Positions 21,421-34,314 of a stretch of DNA of 64,000 nucleotides are shown piece after piece. Both the position numbers and the translations under genes were made by a program. The stretch is taken from NCBI RefSeq assembly GCF_030272615.1, contig NC_081415.1, positions 627,663,240 through 627,727,239 of the forward strand, given 5' to 3'. This DNA comes from Cryptomeria japonica. Its lineage: Eukaryota; Streptophyta; Pinopsida; Cupressales; Cupressaceae. Position 1 is the stretch's first letter. Each line of letters begins with the position of its first letter. Below the pieces are notes generated by a model, which saw only the letters and a list, made by a program, of their open reading frames with translations, had not been told where the DNA came from and made no database searches.

Positions 21421-23040
21421 GCTCTCTGTCTGACAAAGATTTCATTTTGTTTGACAGTTTTAATTTGCGCGCCTGTTCATATAGTAGCGTTGTTGGTGTT
21501 CTTTTAACACTTTTGTCAGTCTTTCAGTGCATCTGTATTAAAGTAGCACTTTTGTGTTTACATAGAGCAGCGGTTTTGGAACAGAGGGTTGAAAAAAAAA
21601 TTATTATGTAACCAAAAATCAAAATTTTAGGCTTGTAGAAGCCCACCAAAAAACTTCTTTTTCACTAACTGTTTTGTTTTTTTGTGCAGGTTTTTGCTAA
21701 CTTCTTGTTTTGCAGGATTCGAGGAGTTAGATATTTAGATTTTTTTTAAATTTTTTTTCTTTCTTTCTAAGTTTTGCTTTTAAAGTTGGATTAAAAAGAA
21801 TTCACTTTCCCTTTTGGACTAAAATCAACTTCATTTTTCCTTTTGGACTAAAATAAACAAAATTTTCAATTTGGGCTTAAAATGAATTTCACTTTGCAAA
21901 GGTAAAAAGAACCACAAAATCAACAAACAAAATTTTCTTTCTTTTGCAAGTTAGGAACAAATGTTTCATTTTGGTGCTTAAAACAAACAAAACAAATTTC
22001 ATTTCTTGCAAAGGATAAAATTCACAATCAACTTTTTATTTTGCAAGTTAAAAAGAACAAACAACTTGTCCATTTTTTTTACAAACTCGCTTTTACTTTG
22101 AGAAATGTGCTTTCAATTTTGTTGACCAAGATTTTCAAATTCCTAGCTAGAAAACAAATTGCCTTGTGAAGTTAAAAAGAACGCCATGGTTGTTGGATTA
22201 AAATCTCCAAATAACATATGGATCACATTGCAATAAACTAGTTAAAAAGAACAAGTGTTTTCAGTGTTTGGCACACTTGTGCAAAAATCTATAGAGTGGT
22301 CCCATTTCTAACACACACCATCCTCTCGCTTGGCTCTTGTGGTGTGTTAGTAACGCTCAATTTTTTTATTTTTAAGAGAGGCCTGCCAAGAGACACATCA
22401 CTCTTGGGAATGACCTTGTGCGGTAAATCCTTCGAGCTGCTATAAAAATTAGGTGAGAGAAAATGTTGTAGTCTTGGGTGTAGTTGTTCCTACAGCGTAA
22501 CTTGCCGAAAAGACATATGGGCCCCACCACAAGTTACACGGCTCTTAAGTGAGTCACTACAGAATGAACTTACATCCAAAGACATCGAACATTACTAGAC
22601 ACCTTTTATTATAGACGCCCACCCATTCTATTGATTGAGGATATTTGTGAAACGTTCAGTGCAAGAGCATAGATGGTTTTGCTCCCAAGATACTCGCCAT
22701 ACATATTTCCTTGAGTATAAATAGGGCTTTTTGAAAGGCTACTTGTAGCTTGATGAAAGTGGTGACTCCCCCATCAGAGGGATCATCTATCTGTTATGCT
22801 CGCACAAGACTTAGTATATCACATCCTTACCTGCCACGACGGGATTCATAAGGTATGTAGTACCAAAGTTGAAGAAAGATCAAGATGTGGACTGAAAATA
22901 TTGCAACTGGCCATTGACCTTAGGGATAAAAAGTGTTTGAGCTGTCTTCGTCTTGTGTCAGACTAGTAAAAATTTGAGCCAACTTTAGGCTTTGGGAAAT
23001 ATTAAATACATTTGTAAGGAGGGTCACAAAGTTCATGATT
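21421..23040 (+). other. Gypsy B untranslated leader
   Basis: No gene is supported. It is rich in AAACAAAATTTC-type words and closely colinear with 61511-62990 of gypsy E, including GTGATGACTCCCCCATCA-like and GCCCCACCACAAGTTAC segments. A long transcribed leader is normal for this retroelement group. Confidence 0.7.
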
Positions 23041-23511
23041 GGGTTGATCTAGACCCACACCTATTTTTGCCTTTTGTTGAAAAAGGGCAAGGTTATTGTG
23101 ATTGTGTGCTGGTTGTGTTTTCTTGTCAAACAAATTCAAAACAAATTTTAAGCCAAGTATTCATCCAACAAATTTACATCCAACATTGATAAACAAAAAA
23201 AACATCAAACAAGTGAAACAATTATCAAGTTTGTATGACCATCACTCACATCTTGAGAAAAAGGAGTCTTCATCACAAGACCACATTGAAAAAGAGACAA
23301 TTGAGCTCAAAAGCTCTAATCAAAAGAAGGAAATTTTTCTCTCACATAGAGCCTTCTTACACCATATGCACTTGTATCTTCAAGGAAAATCCAATGAATT
23401 TGACAAAGATCCCTTAAAAAATAGAGCTTTTACTTAGTATAGAGCCTTGGACAATCACAAAAAACAAAGGGAGCAAGATCAACCCTTCTTTTTTTCCAAA
23501 ACTCTGTATCA
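23040..23511 (+). pseudogene. Gypsy B leader ORF upstream of gag, interrupted by NA2
   Basis: A degenerate frame colinear with the intact-looking 181-codon frame of gypsy E (63017-63562). It shares SHRAFLHHMHLYLQGKSNEF, and after the NA2 insertion it resumes as NEAQGEPPTPKREEE at about 30218-30286. Frameshifts lie near 23240 and 23495 and a TAG near 23436. No domain is recognised; basic Lys/His-rich middle and acidic Glu-rich tail. Ogre-type elements are known to carry an extra ORF of unknown function at this place, which is my best reading. Confidence 0.55.
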
Positions 23512-23516
23512 CATAC
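23512..23516. repeat. TSD of NA2, left copy (CATAC)
   Basis: CATAC directly before the 5' LTR of NA2; repeated at 30213-30217. Confidence 0.95.
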
Positions 23517-24309
23517 TGTTGGCAAATGCACACTCCAATGAGATATTGTAGGTGATTGAAGGTATTGTCATTGATGGCAACCTTGCAATAATGTGATACC
23601 AGTAGGAAGACACTGACACCAGCATTGACAGACTCTACACTGACATACAAAACACTGACACCGAAAAGGAAGATTACCGGTACCCTAGCTGACAATAATT
23701 TTTTGTTAATGTATTTTGTAATTAATTGTAAAATATTTTGTAAGCCAACATGGCGGATTGTAATATGACTCATATATGTACGAGATCATTGTAGATCATT
23801 TAAAAAAAAGAGGTAGGATGCGAAATATGAATAGAAGGTAGCAGGCCTATTATGCAAATTATTGGATAAGTATGTATGTAGCAGAGCTTAAACCGATACT
23901 GAATCTGGCATAGCACATGCTAATCTGAAGTAGTACAAGACATTGGATTAGTATAATCCATTTTTTTAAGTCAGTGTGACTTCTTTTGTAATTGAGCAGT
24001 GAGCTCTAGGCACTTGGCCTTCCTGCATGTGCATGCCCCTGTTGTAGCAGTAATATTCCCTTATTGGCCAGTAAGTGAATATTGTGGGTCACAAATCCCA
24101 CCGAGGTTTTTCCCACACTGGGTTTCCTCGTTAAAATATTGTGTTATGGTATGTTTTTCATGTTGTGGTTGTTATTCTTATTTGTTGCATTATTTCTGGT
24201 TTACCGGTACATAGTCTTAATACGCTTTTCATGTTATAAGTTAAGAAAATATTATTACCGGTCAGATACTGATTCACCCCCCCTCTTAGTATCTTTGGGA
24301 ATCCTAACA
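23517..24309 (+). repeat. NA2 5' LTR
   Basis: 793 bases, TGTTGGCAAATGCACACTCC to GGGAATCCTAACA. Contains GGTTTTTCCCACACTGGGTTTCC near 24112 and GATTCACCCCCCCTCTTAGTA near 24271, both shared with the other copia-type LTRs here. The small frames at 23999-24357 recur at 29902-30266 because of LTR identity. Confidence 0.96.
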
Positions 24310-24325
24310 ATTGGTATCAGAGCTT
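24310..24325 (+). other. NA2 primer-binding site
   Basis: ATTGGTATCAGAGCTT directly after the LTR: an exact TGGTATCAGAGC, complementary to the 3' end of plant initiator-Met tRNA. Confidence 0.92.
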
Positions 24326-24380
24326 GGTCCTCTATTTTCAGAAGCCTAACAGCTTGAGGAAGATCTTGACACCGGTAGAG

Positions 24381-25455
24381 ATGGAAAACTTGAGAAAGCA
24401 ATTGGAAACAACTCTTTCAGACTATGATACAGAAAAGGTGAAGAATATCAAACTTGAGGATGATCTGAAGGCTGCTTAGGATATCATTCATGCACTTCAA
24501 GAAAATTACACTATAGCAAGGAATAAAAGAAGAGAACTTTGTGAGAAGATGCAGAAAGAGGAAGATGAAAAGGAAACTCTTAATGATCTGGTAAACAAGC
24601 TAAGACAAGAAATTAGTACAACAAAGAATGAGATACAAGATATGACTATTAGATTCTGTAAAGAAATTGAAGACAGAAAGAAGAATGAAGAAGACTTGGT
24701 TAGAAGACTAAATGATGCTGGAAATGAAAACACAAGACTTAGTCATGAAAACGATATGTTGAAGACAGATCTGATGCATACACAAAATGATAGAACTAAA
24801 CTCATGAGACAGAAAGGAATCTTGGAGAATGATCTGACTGCTGCAAATCAACATAAGAAGAAATTCAAGAAAAGTTCAGAAGAACTTGTTGACATGCTGA
24901 AGAATCAGAAACCTAATGGTGACATAATTGGCCTTGACTTTGAAACTGGTGAAAGCTCTGGTACTGCAAACAATCATGATAATATCAAATCTGTAAGACA
25001 ACCTAATGCTTACAAATTCAATGGGAAATGCTTTAACTGTAACAAGTATGGTCATAGAGAAAATTAGTGTAGATATAGAAATTATTAGAACACTAATACA
25101 CCCACCGGTCAATGTTCTAAATGCAACAAAGTTGGTCATAACTCAGAAAATTGCAGAATGAATGTAAGATGTTATGTTTGTGGAAGATTTGGACACTTAT
25201 CTAATCAATGCAGAACACATACCGACATAGGATATGGGAAATCTATTCAAAAAAAATAATGTGACTTGTTATGTCTGTAACAAGAATGGACATATTGCAA
25301 AATTTTGTAGAAGCAAGTCCCCATTGGCAAATAACAAAGGTCCTAGTTTGAAAGGTAAAGAAAAAGTTGAAGAGGTAAAGCGAGAATTCTCAAAACAATG
25401 GATCAGAAAGTCAGATCCGAATGTTGAAGGGAATACCCCTCCACTGGTAGAATAG
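24381..25455 (+). pseudogene. NA2 ORF1: coiled coil with four CCHC knuckles
   Basis: Starts MENLRKQLETTLSDYD at 24381. Residues from about 5 to 190 form a charged coiled coil. The tail has four CX2CX4HX4C knuckles: CFNCNKYGHREN-stop-C (about 25030), CSKCNKVGHNSENC (about 25120), CYVCGRFGHLSNQC (about 25171) and CYVCNKNGHIAKFC (about 25270). Stops occur near 24478, 25066 and 25087, and a frameshift lies in the A-run near 25249-25256. The role is probably RNA binding or particle assembly in place of a normal Gag, as in NA1; no classical capsid domain is visible. The region after it to 25797 has no gene. Confidence 0.78.
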
Positions 25456-25797
25456 AGTATCACTCCACTGGTAGGAGACTCTTCATCTAACTGAAGGAAA
25501 ATCCTTTGGGGTTTAGAAAAAAAATGAAAAATATGCTATTATTCCCTTGGTTGATTGTGAGAAGTTGAAATTACTTCTATACCAGCAGATGAGTTAAGTT
25601 GTGACTTAACCGGTGAGCATTTAATGTGGTAGCTAGAGAAAATAACACTATAAAGAAAATGTTTTGGCTCCTTTTTCATTCACCAAGCATTCAAATCTTT
25701 GAGAGCGCAAAAATTCCCGAGCGAAGGCATTCTTAGTGAAAAAGTGAAGCAGTTCATCAAAGCATTCTCCTAAAGGCAGATTGAGCTATTTCTAATC

Positions 25798-28700
25798 ATG
25801 GCATCTTAATCCACTCCTGAATTTATTGCAAACCCTACTGTTGTTGAAGTAATTAAGCGCCCTAGACCCGTATTCAAACTGGTTCCTGAAATAGTGAAGA
25901 AAGATGATAGCATAGGTGCATTTTCTCAAATTCCTAAGGGAGTAGTATATGCTAAAGACCCTAGGATGTATATACATTGTCATATAGAGGAATTAGGTGA
26001 TGATGAAATCAAAAATATGTATAGCACTGTGATTTGTGATGAATATTGAAATATCAAGCTGGATCATAAGATAGTGGAAACCCTAGGTTTTACTGAAATC
26101 CTTAGTGTCTTGGATTTTGCCAAGGATATTATAAGGATTGTGCTAAGCAGAGTTCATGGTGAATTCTTCTGGTTGGATACAATTCATAAAATCACAAAGG
26201 AAGTCGTTAAGGCAGTAACAAGGTTTCCTTCCACCGGTAGCAGACCTGACAAAACAAAGAAGGTCTCAAATGATACAGTGATAAACCTAACCGGTGCAAC
26301 ATTCGACAAAAGGTCTCTAAGGGTAAATGATGTAAAGGACATAAATGTCAGATTTATCAGTATGATCTTAGGTTATAAAGCTACACATGCAAATAGGTTA
26401 AACTTAGTTTCTAGCCTATATATTAAAAGTGCCTATGATTTGGTTAATAATAATGCAAGAATAGATGTATGTGAATGGCTCAAAGATGAATTGATAGACA
26501 ATCTGGGGAAAATTAAAGGAGATAAGAGAGGAACATTCAGATTTGGAAATCTACTTGTTTATCTGATGCTGTATATAACTAAACAAGTACCCAGTATTGG
26601 TGCAAGAGATTTTGGTTTTGACATTCTGGTAGGAAAACACCTATTGGATCTATTAAGCAACATGGGAGAAAACCGGGAGAAAAACTTAAATGAACACTTT
26701 CAAGCATTAAAGGTTCGAATGAAAACCAGAATAAGACTGTCACAAGCAATTGTGGACAAGTATCAGAAAGAAATTTGTTTTGTAATAAAAAAGGATGAAA
26801 TCTAGATGGAGGCAATTCTCCCTAGAGCTATTTGGGTAACTGAAATGGGCTATGAGATAGATGACAACATTATTGAAACTTATGCAAAAGGCCTCCTTGA
26901 AGCACCCAAAGAACCTATTGAGGAAGTTTTTGGAAAAGCTGAAATAATAGAAAGTGGAATTCAGTGCAGGAAAAGGGTTAAGAAAGTTGAAGCAACAGTA
27001 AGAAAAGGAACCCGGTAGGCTAAAGCAATTAAAGAAGATGTTTTGAAGCAAACTGTTATAAGTGAAAGTGAGTTGGAAACACTTCAACCTGAAACTCATC
27101 TTTCACTAGTTGGAACTTCTTTTGAGAGTGACATGCCAACAGTATTTAAAAAGGTATAAAGGAAAAGAAAACCCTCACCGGAACCCTCACCTACACCCAG
27201 GAGAACCAGACAAAAACAACAGGCAGTTAGGCCTCTGATAAAGAAAATGACTCCTAAGAAAAAGAAGGTAAAACATAATATTGCTCCATTGGATACACTG
27301 TTGAGTGAAATCACAGAGGATGGTAAGCTGAAGAACATTATCAAAATATACAATACGCTATCAGCTGATGATAAGGAAAGCATAGAGAACAGTGTAATCT
27401 TACACTTAGATATTTATAAGAAATTTTTGATGGAAGTTGTTGATGAAATACCAAATGATCTATATAGGAGGTTTGAAGCTAGAAGGTTTTTAATCATTGA
27501 GGTGGACAAGAAAATTAAGATTGAAAAACTACTTGCAGTACATCCAGTCAACTCAACTGATGAAATAGATAAAATTATCAGTGAAGCAAACTGGATAGCA
27601 TTCTTACTGCTCATCGACATGTAGCACTAATGGTAGGAAGAGTAAAAGAAGTCTCTGAAGAAACATCTAATGCATGTGATATATTCTTTGTGGAAAAAGA
27701 AAAATAGGAGGAACTACTCAGACCAAAGACTATTAAAGTATATCAAAAGGACAGGGATAAGGGGAAAGGTAAGGTAGGTGGTCCTCCAAGCCTTAAAATA
27801 ACTGACAATATACCCCCACCTCCTTTAGATACTCCACCGGTAGATACTACTGATAGTCAACCGGCAATAGAGAGTATAGAGACTCCATTAGAGGATACAA
27901 ATCTTGAGTCTGAAGTTTTGTATATTGTAAATATTGATACTCAAGAAGTAAATGTTGTGGTTGATAGAGAAACCACTGAGGACAAGAGGACAAATGTGAC
28001 TATTGAGTCACCGACTATAGAAGTTGAGATAAGCATTGAAAAACATACACCTACAGAGCAACTGACAAAGGATATAATTGAGAAACCGGTAGATACAATT
28101 GAAAAACCATAAGAAGAACTGGCTAAGGAAAGTACAAAGGTACAAATAGAGACTACATCTAAGAAACCGACAGTTGAAAGCTCAGAGAAACCTTCTGAGA
28201 TACAGATAGAGAAACCCAAACCGGTATAGGTTGAAGCATAGGTTCAGATAGAGATAGTGCCACTGACCCAAAATGAAAAGTGTAAACCTTTGTTTGTAGA
28301 AATGCAAACATAGGGTGACCTACCAGAGGTTGAATCAAGCAAGGTGATTACCACCACCGGTAGCATGGCTATTGTGAAGGCAGTTGGATAAACATCTAGT
28401 ACATCTATGGCAGAATACAAACCTACAAATGTAACAGAGGTCTTATTGGATTCAATAAAGAAGATCACAGAATGTAATGCACAAGCCTATAAGGCTATTG
28501 ATGATACAATTCCCATTCTTAAATTGATAACACCAAAGTGCATTGTAGATAACAAAGATTCTTTAGGTCAACTAGACACATTGTCTAAGTTCATCACTGA
28601 CAACATATTGACTATTGATCAAATAAACGAGGATACATTAAAGGAAAGAATGAATAAAGAAAAAGAGAAATTATTTGAGGAAATTGTGAAGAATAATAAG

Positions 28701-29222
28701 GAAAAAATGGATACCCTATTACCAAAACTTGGAGAGATAATTCTTGACTTCAAGAAATTGTATAGAGACACTTGTAAAACAAACATTCTAACAGAGGATC
28801 TAGACAAGGAAATCAACAAAGCACAAGATAAGATTAACAATATTGCTAACAATCTGATAGGTACATCGGATTCAGTTTTGGAGATAGAGAAGAGGGTTGC
28901 AGAGCAAGAAGAGAAAATCAAGCAGTTAGAGAAGGACAAAGAAAGAATAAAGGATAAAGCAAAGGACTTGAAATGTAGACTTGGTCCCAAACTGGATTAC
29001 CTCATTTCTTTGAGAAAAGAAATATCTGAGGCTCTAAATCCTAGACTTAAGACACCGGAAGAGCAAATGTACATACTCACCGGTACAATGCAGAGAACTC
29101 AAGAGGCACTAAAAGACAACAAATCATTCAGTAATGGTTTAAATATGATTTTGACAGATATTTTTCAGATTGTAACCCACCGATTACAAGAATCTAGGCA
29201 GGACTCCACTGATAGTGAATGA
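25798..29222 (+). pseudogene. NA2 ORF2: long protein of unknown function, homologous to NA1 ORF2
   Basis: About 1,140 codons from the ATG at 25798, with about ten in-frame stops and a frameshift near 27620. Blocks in order: N-terminal region with RPRPVFKLVPE, ELGDDEIKNMYSTVICDEY, LSRVHGEFFWLD, KEVVKAVTRFP, DVCEWLKDELIDNL and FRFGNLLVYLMLY; a second block IVDKYQKEICFVI and TEMGYEIDDNII; a basic linker (27150-27260); EIPNDLYRRFE (about 27450); an acidic low-complexity stretch with IEKP/VDT repeats (27780-28330); and a long C-terminal coiled coil (28407-29200, for example ILTEDLDKEINKAQDKINN). Each block has a counterpart at the same place in NA1 ORF2. No catalytic motif is recognised. Confidence 0.72.
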
Positions 29223-29404
29223 CAACCTTTGTCATTGATGTCAAAGGGGGAGTAGTGTGATGAGAAAAATAGTCAAAAGGAAGTAGAGATTATCTGCTCA
29301 GGGGGAGCACACATTTTTGGAGATACAGTTTTTGGCAAAATTTTTTGGACTTCAGTTTTTGGATACATTCTTGAATTTTTCTCATGAGTGTTGCCATCAA
29401 TGCC

Positions 29405-29416
29405 AAAGGGGGAGAT
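29405..29416 (+). other. NA2 polypurine tract
   Basis: AAAGGGGGAGAT directly before the TG of the 3' LTR; plus-strand primer site. Confidence 0.9.
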
Positions 29417-30212
29417 TGTTGGCAAATGCACACTCCAATGAGATATTGTAGGTGATTGAAGGTATTTTCATTGATGGCAACCTTGCAATCATGTGATACC
29501 AGTAGGCAGACACCGGCACCGACATCGACAGACTCTACACTGACATACATAATACTGGCACCGAAAAAGAAGATTATTGCCACCCTGGCCGACAACAATT
29601 TTGTGTTAATGTATTGTAATTGATTGTAAAATATTTTGTAAGCCAACATGGTGGATTGTAATATGACTCATATATGCATGAGATCATTGTAGATCATTTT
29701 TAAAAAAAGAGGTAGGATGCGAAATATGAATAGAAGGTAGCAGACCTATTATGCGAATTATTGGATAAGGGTTTATGTATGTAGCAGAGCTTGAACCGGT
29801 ACTAAATCTGGCATAGTAGATGCTAATCTAAAGTAGTACAAGATATTGGATTAGTATAATCCATTTTTGTAAGTCAGTGTGACTTCTTTTGTAATTGAGC
29901 AGTGAGCTCTAGGCACTTGGCCTTCCTGCATGTGCAGGTCCCTGTTGTAGCAGTAATATTCCCTTATTGGCCAGTAAGTGAATATTGTGGGTCACAAATC
30001 CCACTGAGGTTTTTCCCACACTGGGTTTCCTCATTAAAACATTGTGTTATGGGGTGTTTTTCATGTTGTGGTTGTTATTGTTATTTGTTGCATTATTTCT
30101 GGTTTATCAGTACACAATCTTAATATGCTTTTCATGTTATAAGTTAAGAAAATATTATTGCTGGTCAAATAATGATTCACCCCCCCTCTTAGTATCTTTG
30201 GGAATCCTAACA
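29417..30212 (+). repeat. NA2 3' LTR
   Basis: 796 bases, same ends as the 5' LTR; followed by CATAC (30213-30217). Confidence 0.96.
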
Positions 30213-30217
30213 CATAC
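30213..30217. repeat. TSD of NA2, right copy (CATAC)
   Basis: Matches 23512-23516; the gypsy B leader reading resumes here. Confidence 0.95.
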
Positions 30218-30717
30218 AACGAAGCTCAAGGGGAACCACCAACCCCTAAAAGAGAGGAAGAAGTAGAAACCCCCTTTGTGACATAAAGTTTTTATTGAGG
30301 TCCATATTCTATCCACTTTCACCTTCACACATCATAAATCCATTCAACTCTCAAAACACAAAAATGTCTTGTCCTAAGTTCTTTTAAAAATTGCTTAAAT
30401 CAAACCAATAGATCACTTTTAGAGTGTCTCTACATCTAGGATCAATCATCCTAATAGGCATTTCTACACAGGTTAAAACTGGTTTATGAGTGCATCCTCT
30501 CATTACTAGGTAGCTTGGTTTGTAACACATCTCAAACCTTGCTATACCTTATCACATCAAAATTGTTGAAAACACAAGAGCAATTCACAAAGAACTTTGT
30601 TAACATCTAACCTTCAAGTGTTAGAGATCTATCTTCTAAAAATTTCACAAACACTTAATCTTCCATCAAAAATTTCATCACCACCTCATAATCACTTTCA
30701 CCAACCTCAAAAACAAC
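30218..30717 (+). other. Gypsy B leader, from end of leader ORF to gag start
   Basis: Carries the tail of the leader ORF (GEPPTPKREEE, stop near 30286), then non-coding sequence colinear with 63563-63989 of gypsy E, ending in the gag ATG at 30718. Confidence 0.7.
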
Positions 30718-33700
30718 ATGGCTCAAACAAGATCAATGAGAAATCGACAACTAGAGATTGAAGATGAGGAAGAAAATCTCAATGATTTCCATGAGGCTAT
30801 TGGAGGAGGCACAAATGATGAAGATCCTAGCACTCCAACTCCTGAAGATATAGAAAGAGCACAACACAATTCCAAGTTCAATAGACTCTTTGACGAAATC
30901 CTTAGAAACAACGTAGATGCTCATTTTCTGAGACTTTCTCAAGAGGGTGCCAAACTACCCTCCGAATTTGATACCGCACAAATATGACAAACATCTGATG
31001 GTGGAAGAGGTAGAGATTACTTCTGCTATGACCTTAATCATCAAGGGAACCTTCCACCTCCTCCTCCTTTAGAAATAGACATGTTAAGACAACAAGTAGA
31101 AAATCTCGCTCAACAACTAAATAGTGGTGTGAAGACTACTTGGTTTTCACTTAACGATATTTGTCCCTATCGTTTTGATAGGGACATGCTTATGCCACCT
31201 TTTCCGTGAGGGTTTGAAACACCAAAATTTGAAAAGTATAGGGGCAAAGGGGACCCTAGAGATCATGTACAAGAATTTCACTCAGCTTGTTTAGAGGTGG
31301 CCTATGAAGACACCTATCTAATGCACCTTTTTCCTCAGAGTTTGGGAGGCACAACCACACAATGGTTTTCCCGATTACCAGGTGGCATTAGAACATTTGA
31401 AGAACTAGTTCAAAAATTCATCTCTCATTATGCACGTAACATAGAACGAGATGTTACCATGGTAGATTTATGCAACACCAAACAAAAACCACGAGAGTTG
31501 TTCTCAACTTTTCTGCAATGGTGGAGGCAACTGTCTAGTAGACATTCTCTTCATTTACCTGAACAAGAACTAGTGGAAATATTCATTTCAAACTTGAATG
31601 ATGAGATGGAATTCTATTTAGACATGAAGGGTACAGAATCCTTTGAAGATATGATCACTCAAGTACTAAAATGTTAAAGAGCCCTTATCAAAAAGGGACT
31701 TATCAAAATTTACAATGAACTCAAAGATGGCCCTCATCCACGATATTATAGTGATAAACCAAATTTTTGGAACAAGAACAAGAACATTGTCAATGACGGG
31801 ATAGTGGGTGTATGAACATAAATAATTGCACAACCTGTAGTCAGATTTGCAGGACAAAATCCCCCTCCTAAAAACAACACCATCACTCATCCATAAAATC
31901 AAGGTTACAATGCGCCACAAGAAGAACCAAAACAAAGGCAACAAAATTACAAACCAAAATGCATGTACACACCCTTAGGGGAGCCCATCAAAAAAATCTT
32001 GCATCAATTGGTCTCTTCTAGCCTTGTGACCTTACCAAAAACATCTAACTATGAACCTCAAGTCAAACCTCCATGGTGGAGAGATAATGAACATTGTGAA
32101 TTTCACTAGGGAAGAGGACATAAAACGAGCAATTGCCATCAATTGAAAGATCTTGTTCAAGATCTTATTGATAGAGGAGAAATTGAAATAGAAGGACATG
32201 ACCCTAAAAAACCCAATGATGATCATCTAATGTTTAAGAATCCACTTCCATCACATGATCAAAGAGGTCCTTCCATCTCAGGGTGAAACACAGATACTAC
32301 AACTAATTATACACAAGATGCATATAATTATACTGTGAATCACCTCTATGACACTGATGAACAAGTTGCAACTCTCACCATCAAAGATCTAAATCCTACA
32401 TGCAACATTTTTATGCCTTGTAGAAAGATTACCATTCGAGCAACACCACAAGGAATGACACCCATGCCCAAGCAATATAATCTTGTGGAAAAATTGGATA
32501 AAATGCCCAAACTCATTTCCATATTAGAGATTTTGTGCGTATCCCCCTCACACAAAACAATATTGGATCAAGCTCTCTAAGAAGCGTCAATCCCTGTCAA
32601 CCTCTACACAAATCAATTTTAATCCATTATTGGTAGTCTCAAGTCATCACCATGCCTCACCTTTTTCAAAACTGATGATGCTTCATTCCAACAACCACAT
32701 AATGCATCCCTTCACATTGAAGGATTTGTAAACCAACACAGAATCAAGCGATTCTTGGTTGACAATGGAGCCAGTTTGAATATATGCACCTTAAAGTTGG
32801 TCACAACACTGGGTTATGCCATAGAATTAGTGGATCCCAGTAAATAGATAACCATTAAGGCCTATGATGATGCAGAGCGCTCTTCCAGAGGAGTTGTTGT
32901 ATTACCTATTAGAGTGGGTCCAGTGGTGAAGCATATTGTCTGCCAAGTTCTCGACCTTCCTTTGTCATATAGTCTCTTGTTAGGAAGACCTTGGATACAT
33001 ACCATGCAAGTCGTTCCATCCACCTATCATCAATGTATTAAGTTCCCATACAATAGTGTAGAAATCATAATCCTTGGCGATGAAAATCCATTTGTATATT
33101 GCAACAACATTAACCATCATCCAGAGATCACCATACCTAATAACAGAGAAGCTATCCCTTCATCCTCATATATTAATCCAACCTCTCTTTCCAGCTCAAT
33201 TACCCCTATACCAAAGCAAGAGAAGTTGAAAATGAGAATGGTTGAGGAAGGTCCTGAGGAATATAATCTTAGCCAACTCTTTTGTGTTGGGTAATTACCT
33301 ACCTCCCCTAGAACTCATGGAAAACCTCAAAAGTTGCTTCAACCACCATTGGCCAAGCAAGCATGCACTTTGGCACAATTCATCCCTGGTAAATGTCAAG
33401 AGGAGGAAACCATGGATGAGGACCTGGCAGAATGGTTCTACAATGACCCTATCAACAAAGAAAGCCCAAGGGCTAAGCTTCCCACTGATAAATATGGTAA
33501 AGGCCTCGCTATCATGCAAAGAATGGGCTATGATGGTCAGAGTGCTTTGGGACATCACAAACAAGGATGACACGAGCCCTTACAACCTGAGTTGAAACCC
33601 AAAGGTAAACCTGGATTAGGTTTTCAAAAGGAATCTCTTCCTAAGCTTAGATTCAAAGGAAAACCTAGCAAACCCATGTATCAGCCAGTTACTCCAAAGA

Positions 33701-34314
33701 GGCCACCCTTGATTATATCTGCGATACCAACTACACCACTTGCACCAACAAAACTGATAATCCCATCAATAGCAGTAGTAGCAGCAATTGCACCAACAAT
33801 ACCAATAACCCTGGCAGCAACATCAACAACACCAATAACCCCATTAGTAGTACCAACAACTCCTCCAAAAGTGCACAAACCCATGACCAATACACTCTTC
33901 AATTCAAAAGACATCCCAACATGGTACAGTAATCAGATGTTAAAGAGTGATTCAGAGACAAACTCGCATGAGTGGGAATGGGATTCAATGAATCTAAATA
34001 CTTCAGATGAGGAAGAGACATCACCTCCACCACCTTGTAAAGATATCCCAATTTATGGAGAGACATGGATTATAACCTTTTGGGTTCTTGAGCAAGAAGC
34101 AACTTCCACAGGAACTACGTCAAATCCTACACCGGAATCTAACAAGGAGAGTACCATTGATGAACTTCACTCATCTATATTAACCCTCACTGATGCCTCC
34201 TCTAAACTCAACTTAATCGATGAGATCATGCCTATCATCCACCCTCAACTCATCGACTGTGTTGTTCTAAAAAATGAGCAAACCAATTTCACCTACAATC
34301 TATCTATGAAATAG
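30718..34314 (+). pseudogene. gag-pro: Gypsy B gag-protease with G-patch
   Basis: One continuous frame of about 1,200 codons from MAQTRSMRNRQLEIED, carrying about a dozen in-frame stops but no net frameshift. Domains: disordered N terminus; capsid (Retrotrans_gag) at about 31140-31680 with FEKYRGKGDPRDHVQEF, WFSRLPGG and TFLQWWRQL; a zinc-binding box of CX2HX4HX4C form, CEFH-stop-GRGHKTSNC, near 32096; an aspartic protease at about 32720-33060 whose active site reads VDNGAS (Asn where Ser or Thr is usual) with ILGRPW-type LLGRPWIH; and a G-patch (YGKGLAIMQRMGYDGQSALG) at 33493-33552. A Pro/Thr-rich linker follows. The frame loses recognisable similarity soon after 34314. Confidence 0.88.
33493..33567 (+). 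other. G-patch motif after gypsy protease
   Basis: Six spaced glycines in YGKGLAIMQRMGYDGQSALG followed by HHKQG and, after a stop, GLGF. G-patches bind RNA or helicases and are known downstream of the protease in some retroelements and retroviruses. Confidence 0.8.

Larger units (their letters stand above)
23517..30212 (+). mobile_element. NA2: complete non-autonomous LTR retrotransposon
   Basis: A 6.7 kb element with LTRs (23517-24309 and 29417-30212), a canonical initiator-Met PBS, PPT AAAGGGGGAGAT and a perfect CATAC TSD, inserted in the leader ORF of gypsy B. It has the same two-ORF plan as NA1: ORF1 with coiled coil and four CCHC knuckles, ORF2 long and unknown, and no pol. LTR and ORF sequences differ clearly from NA1 (ACCGGT words rather than TCGGT), so they are two families of one group. 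LTRs are very roughly 93% alike by eye in the first 180 bases. Confidence 0.93.

Noticed and set aside
22992-23189. Small frame before the leader ORF in gypsy B
   Set aside because: Out of frame with the conserved leader ORF; it overlaps the region where the gypsy E reading is in another frame.
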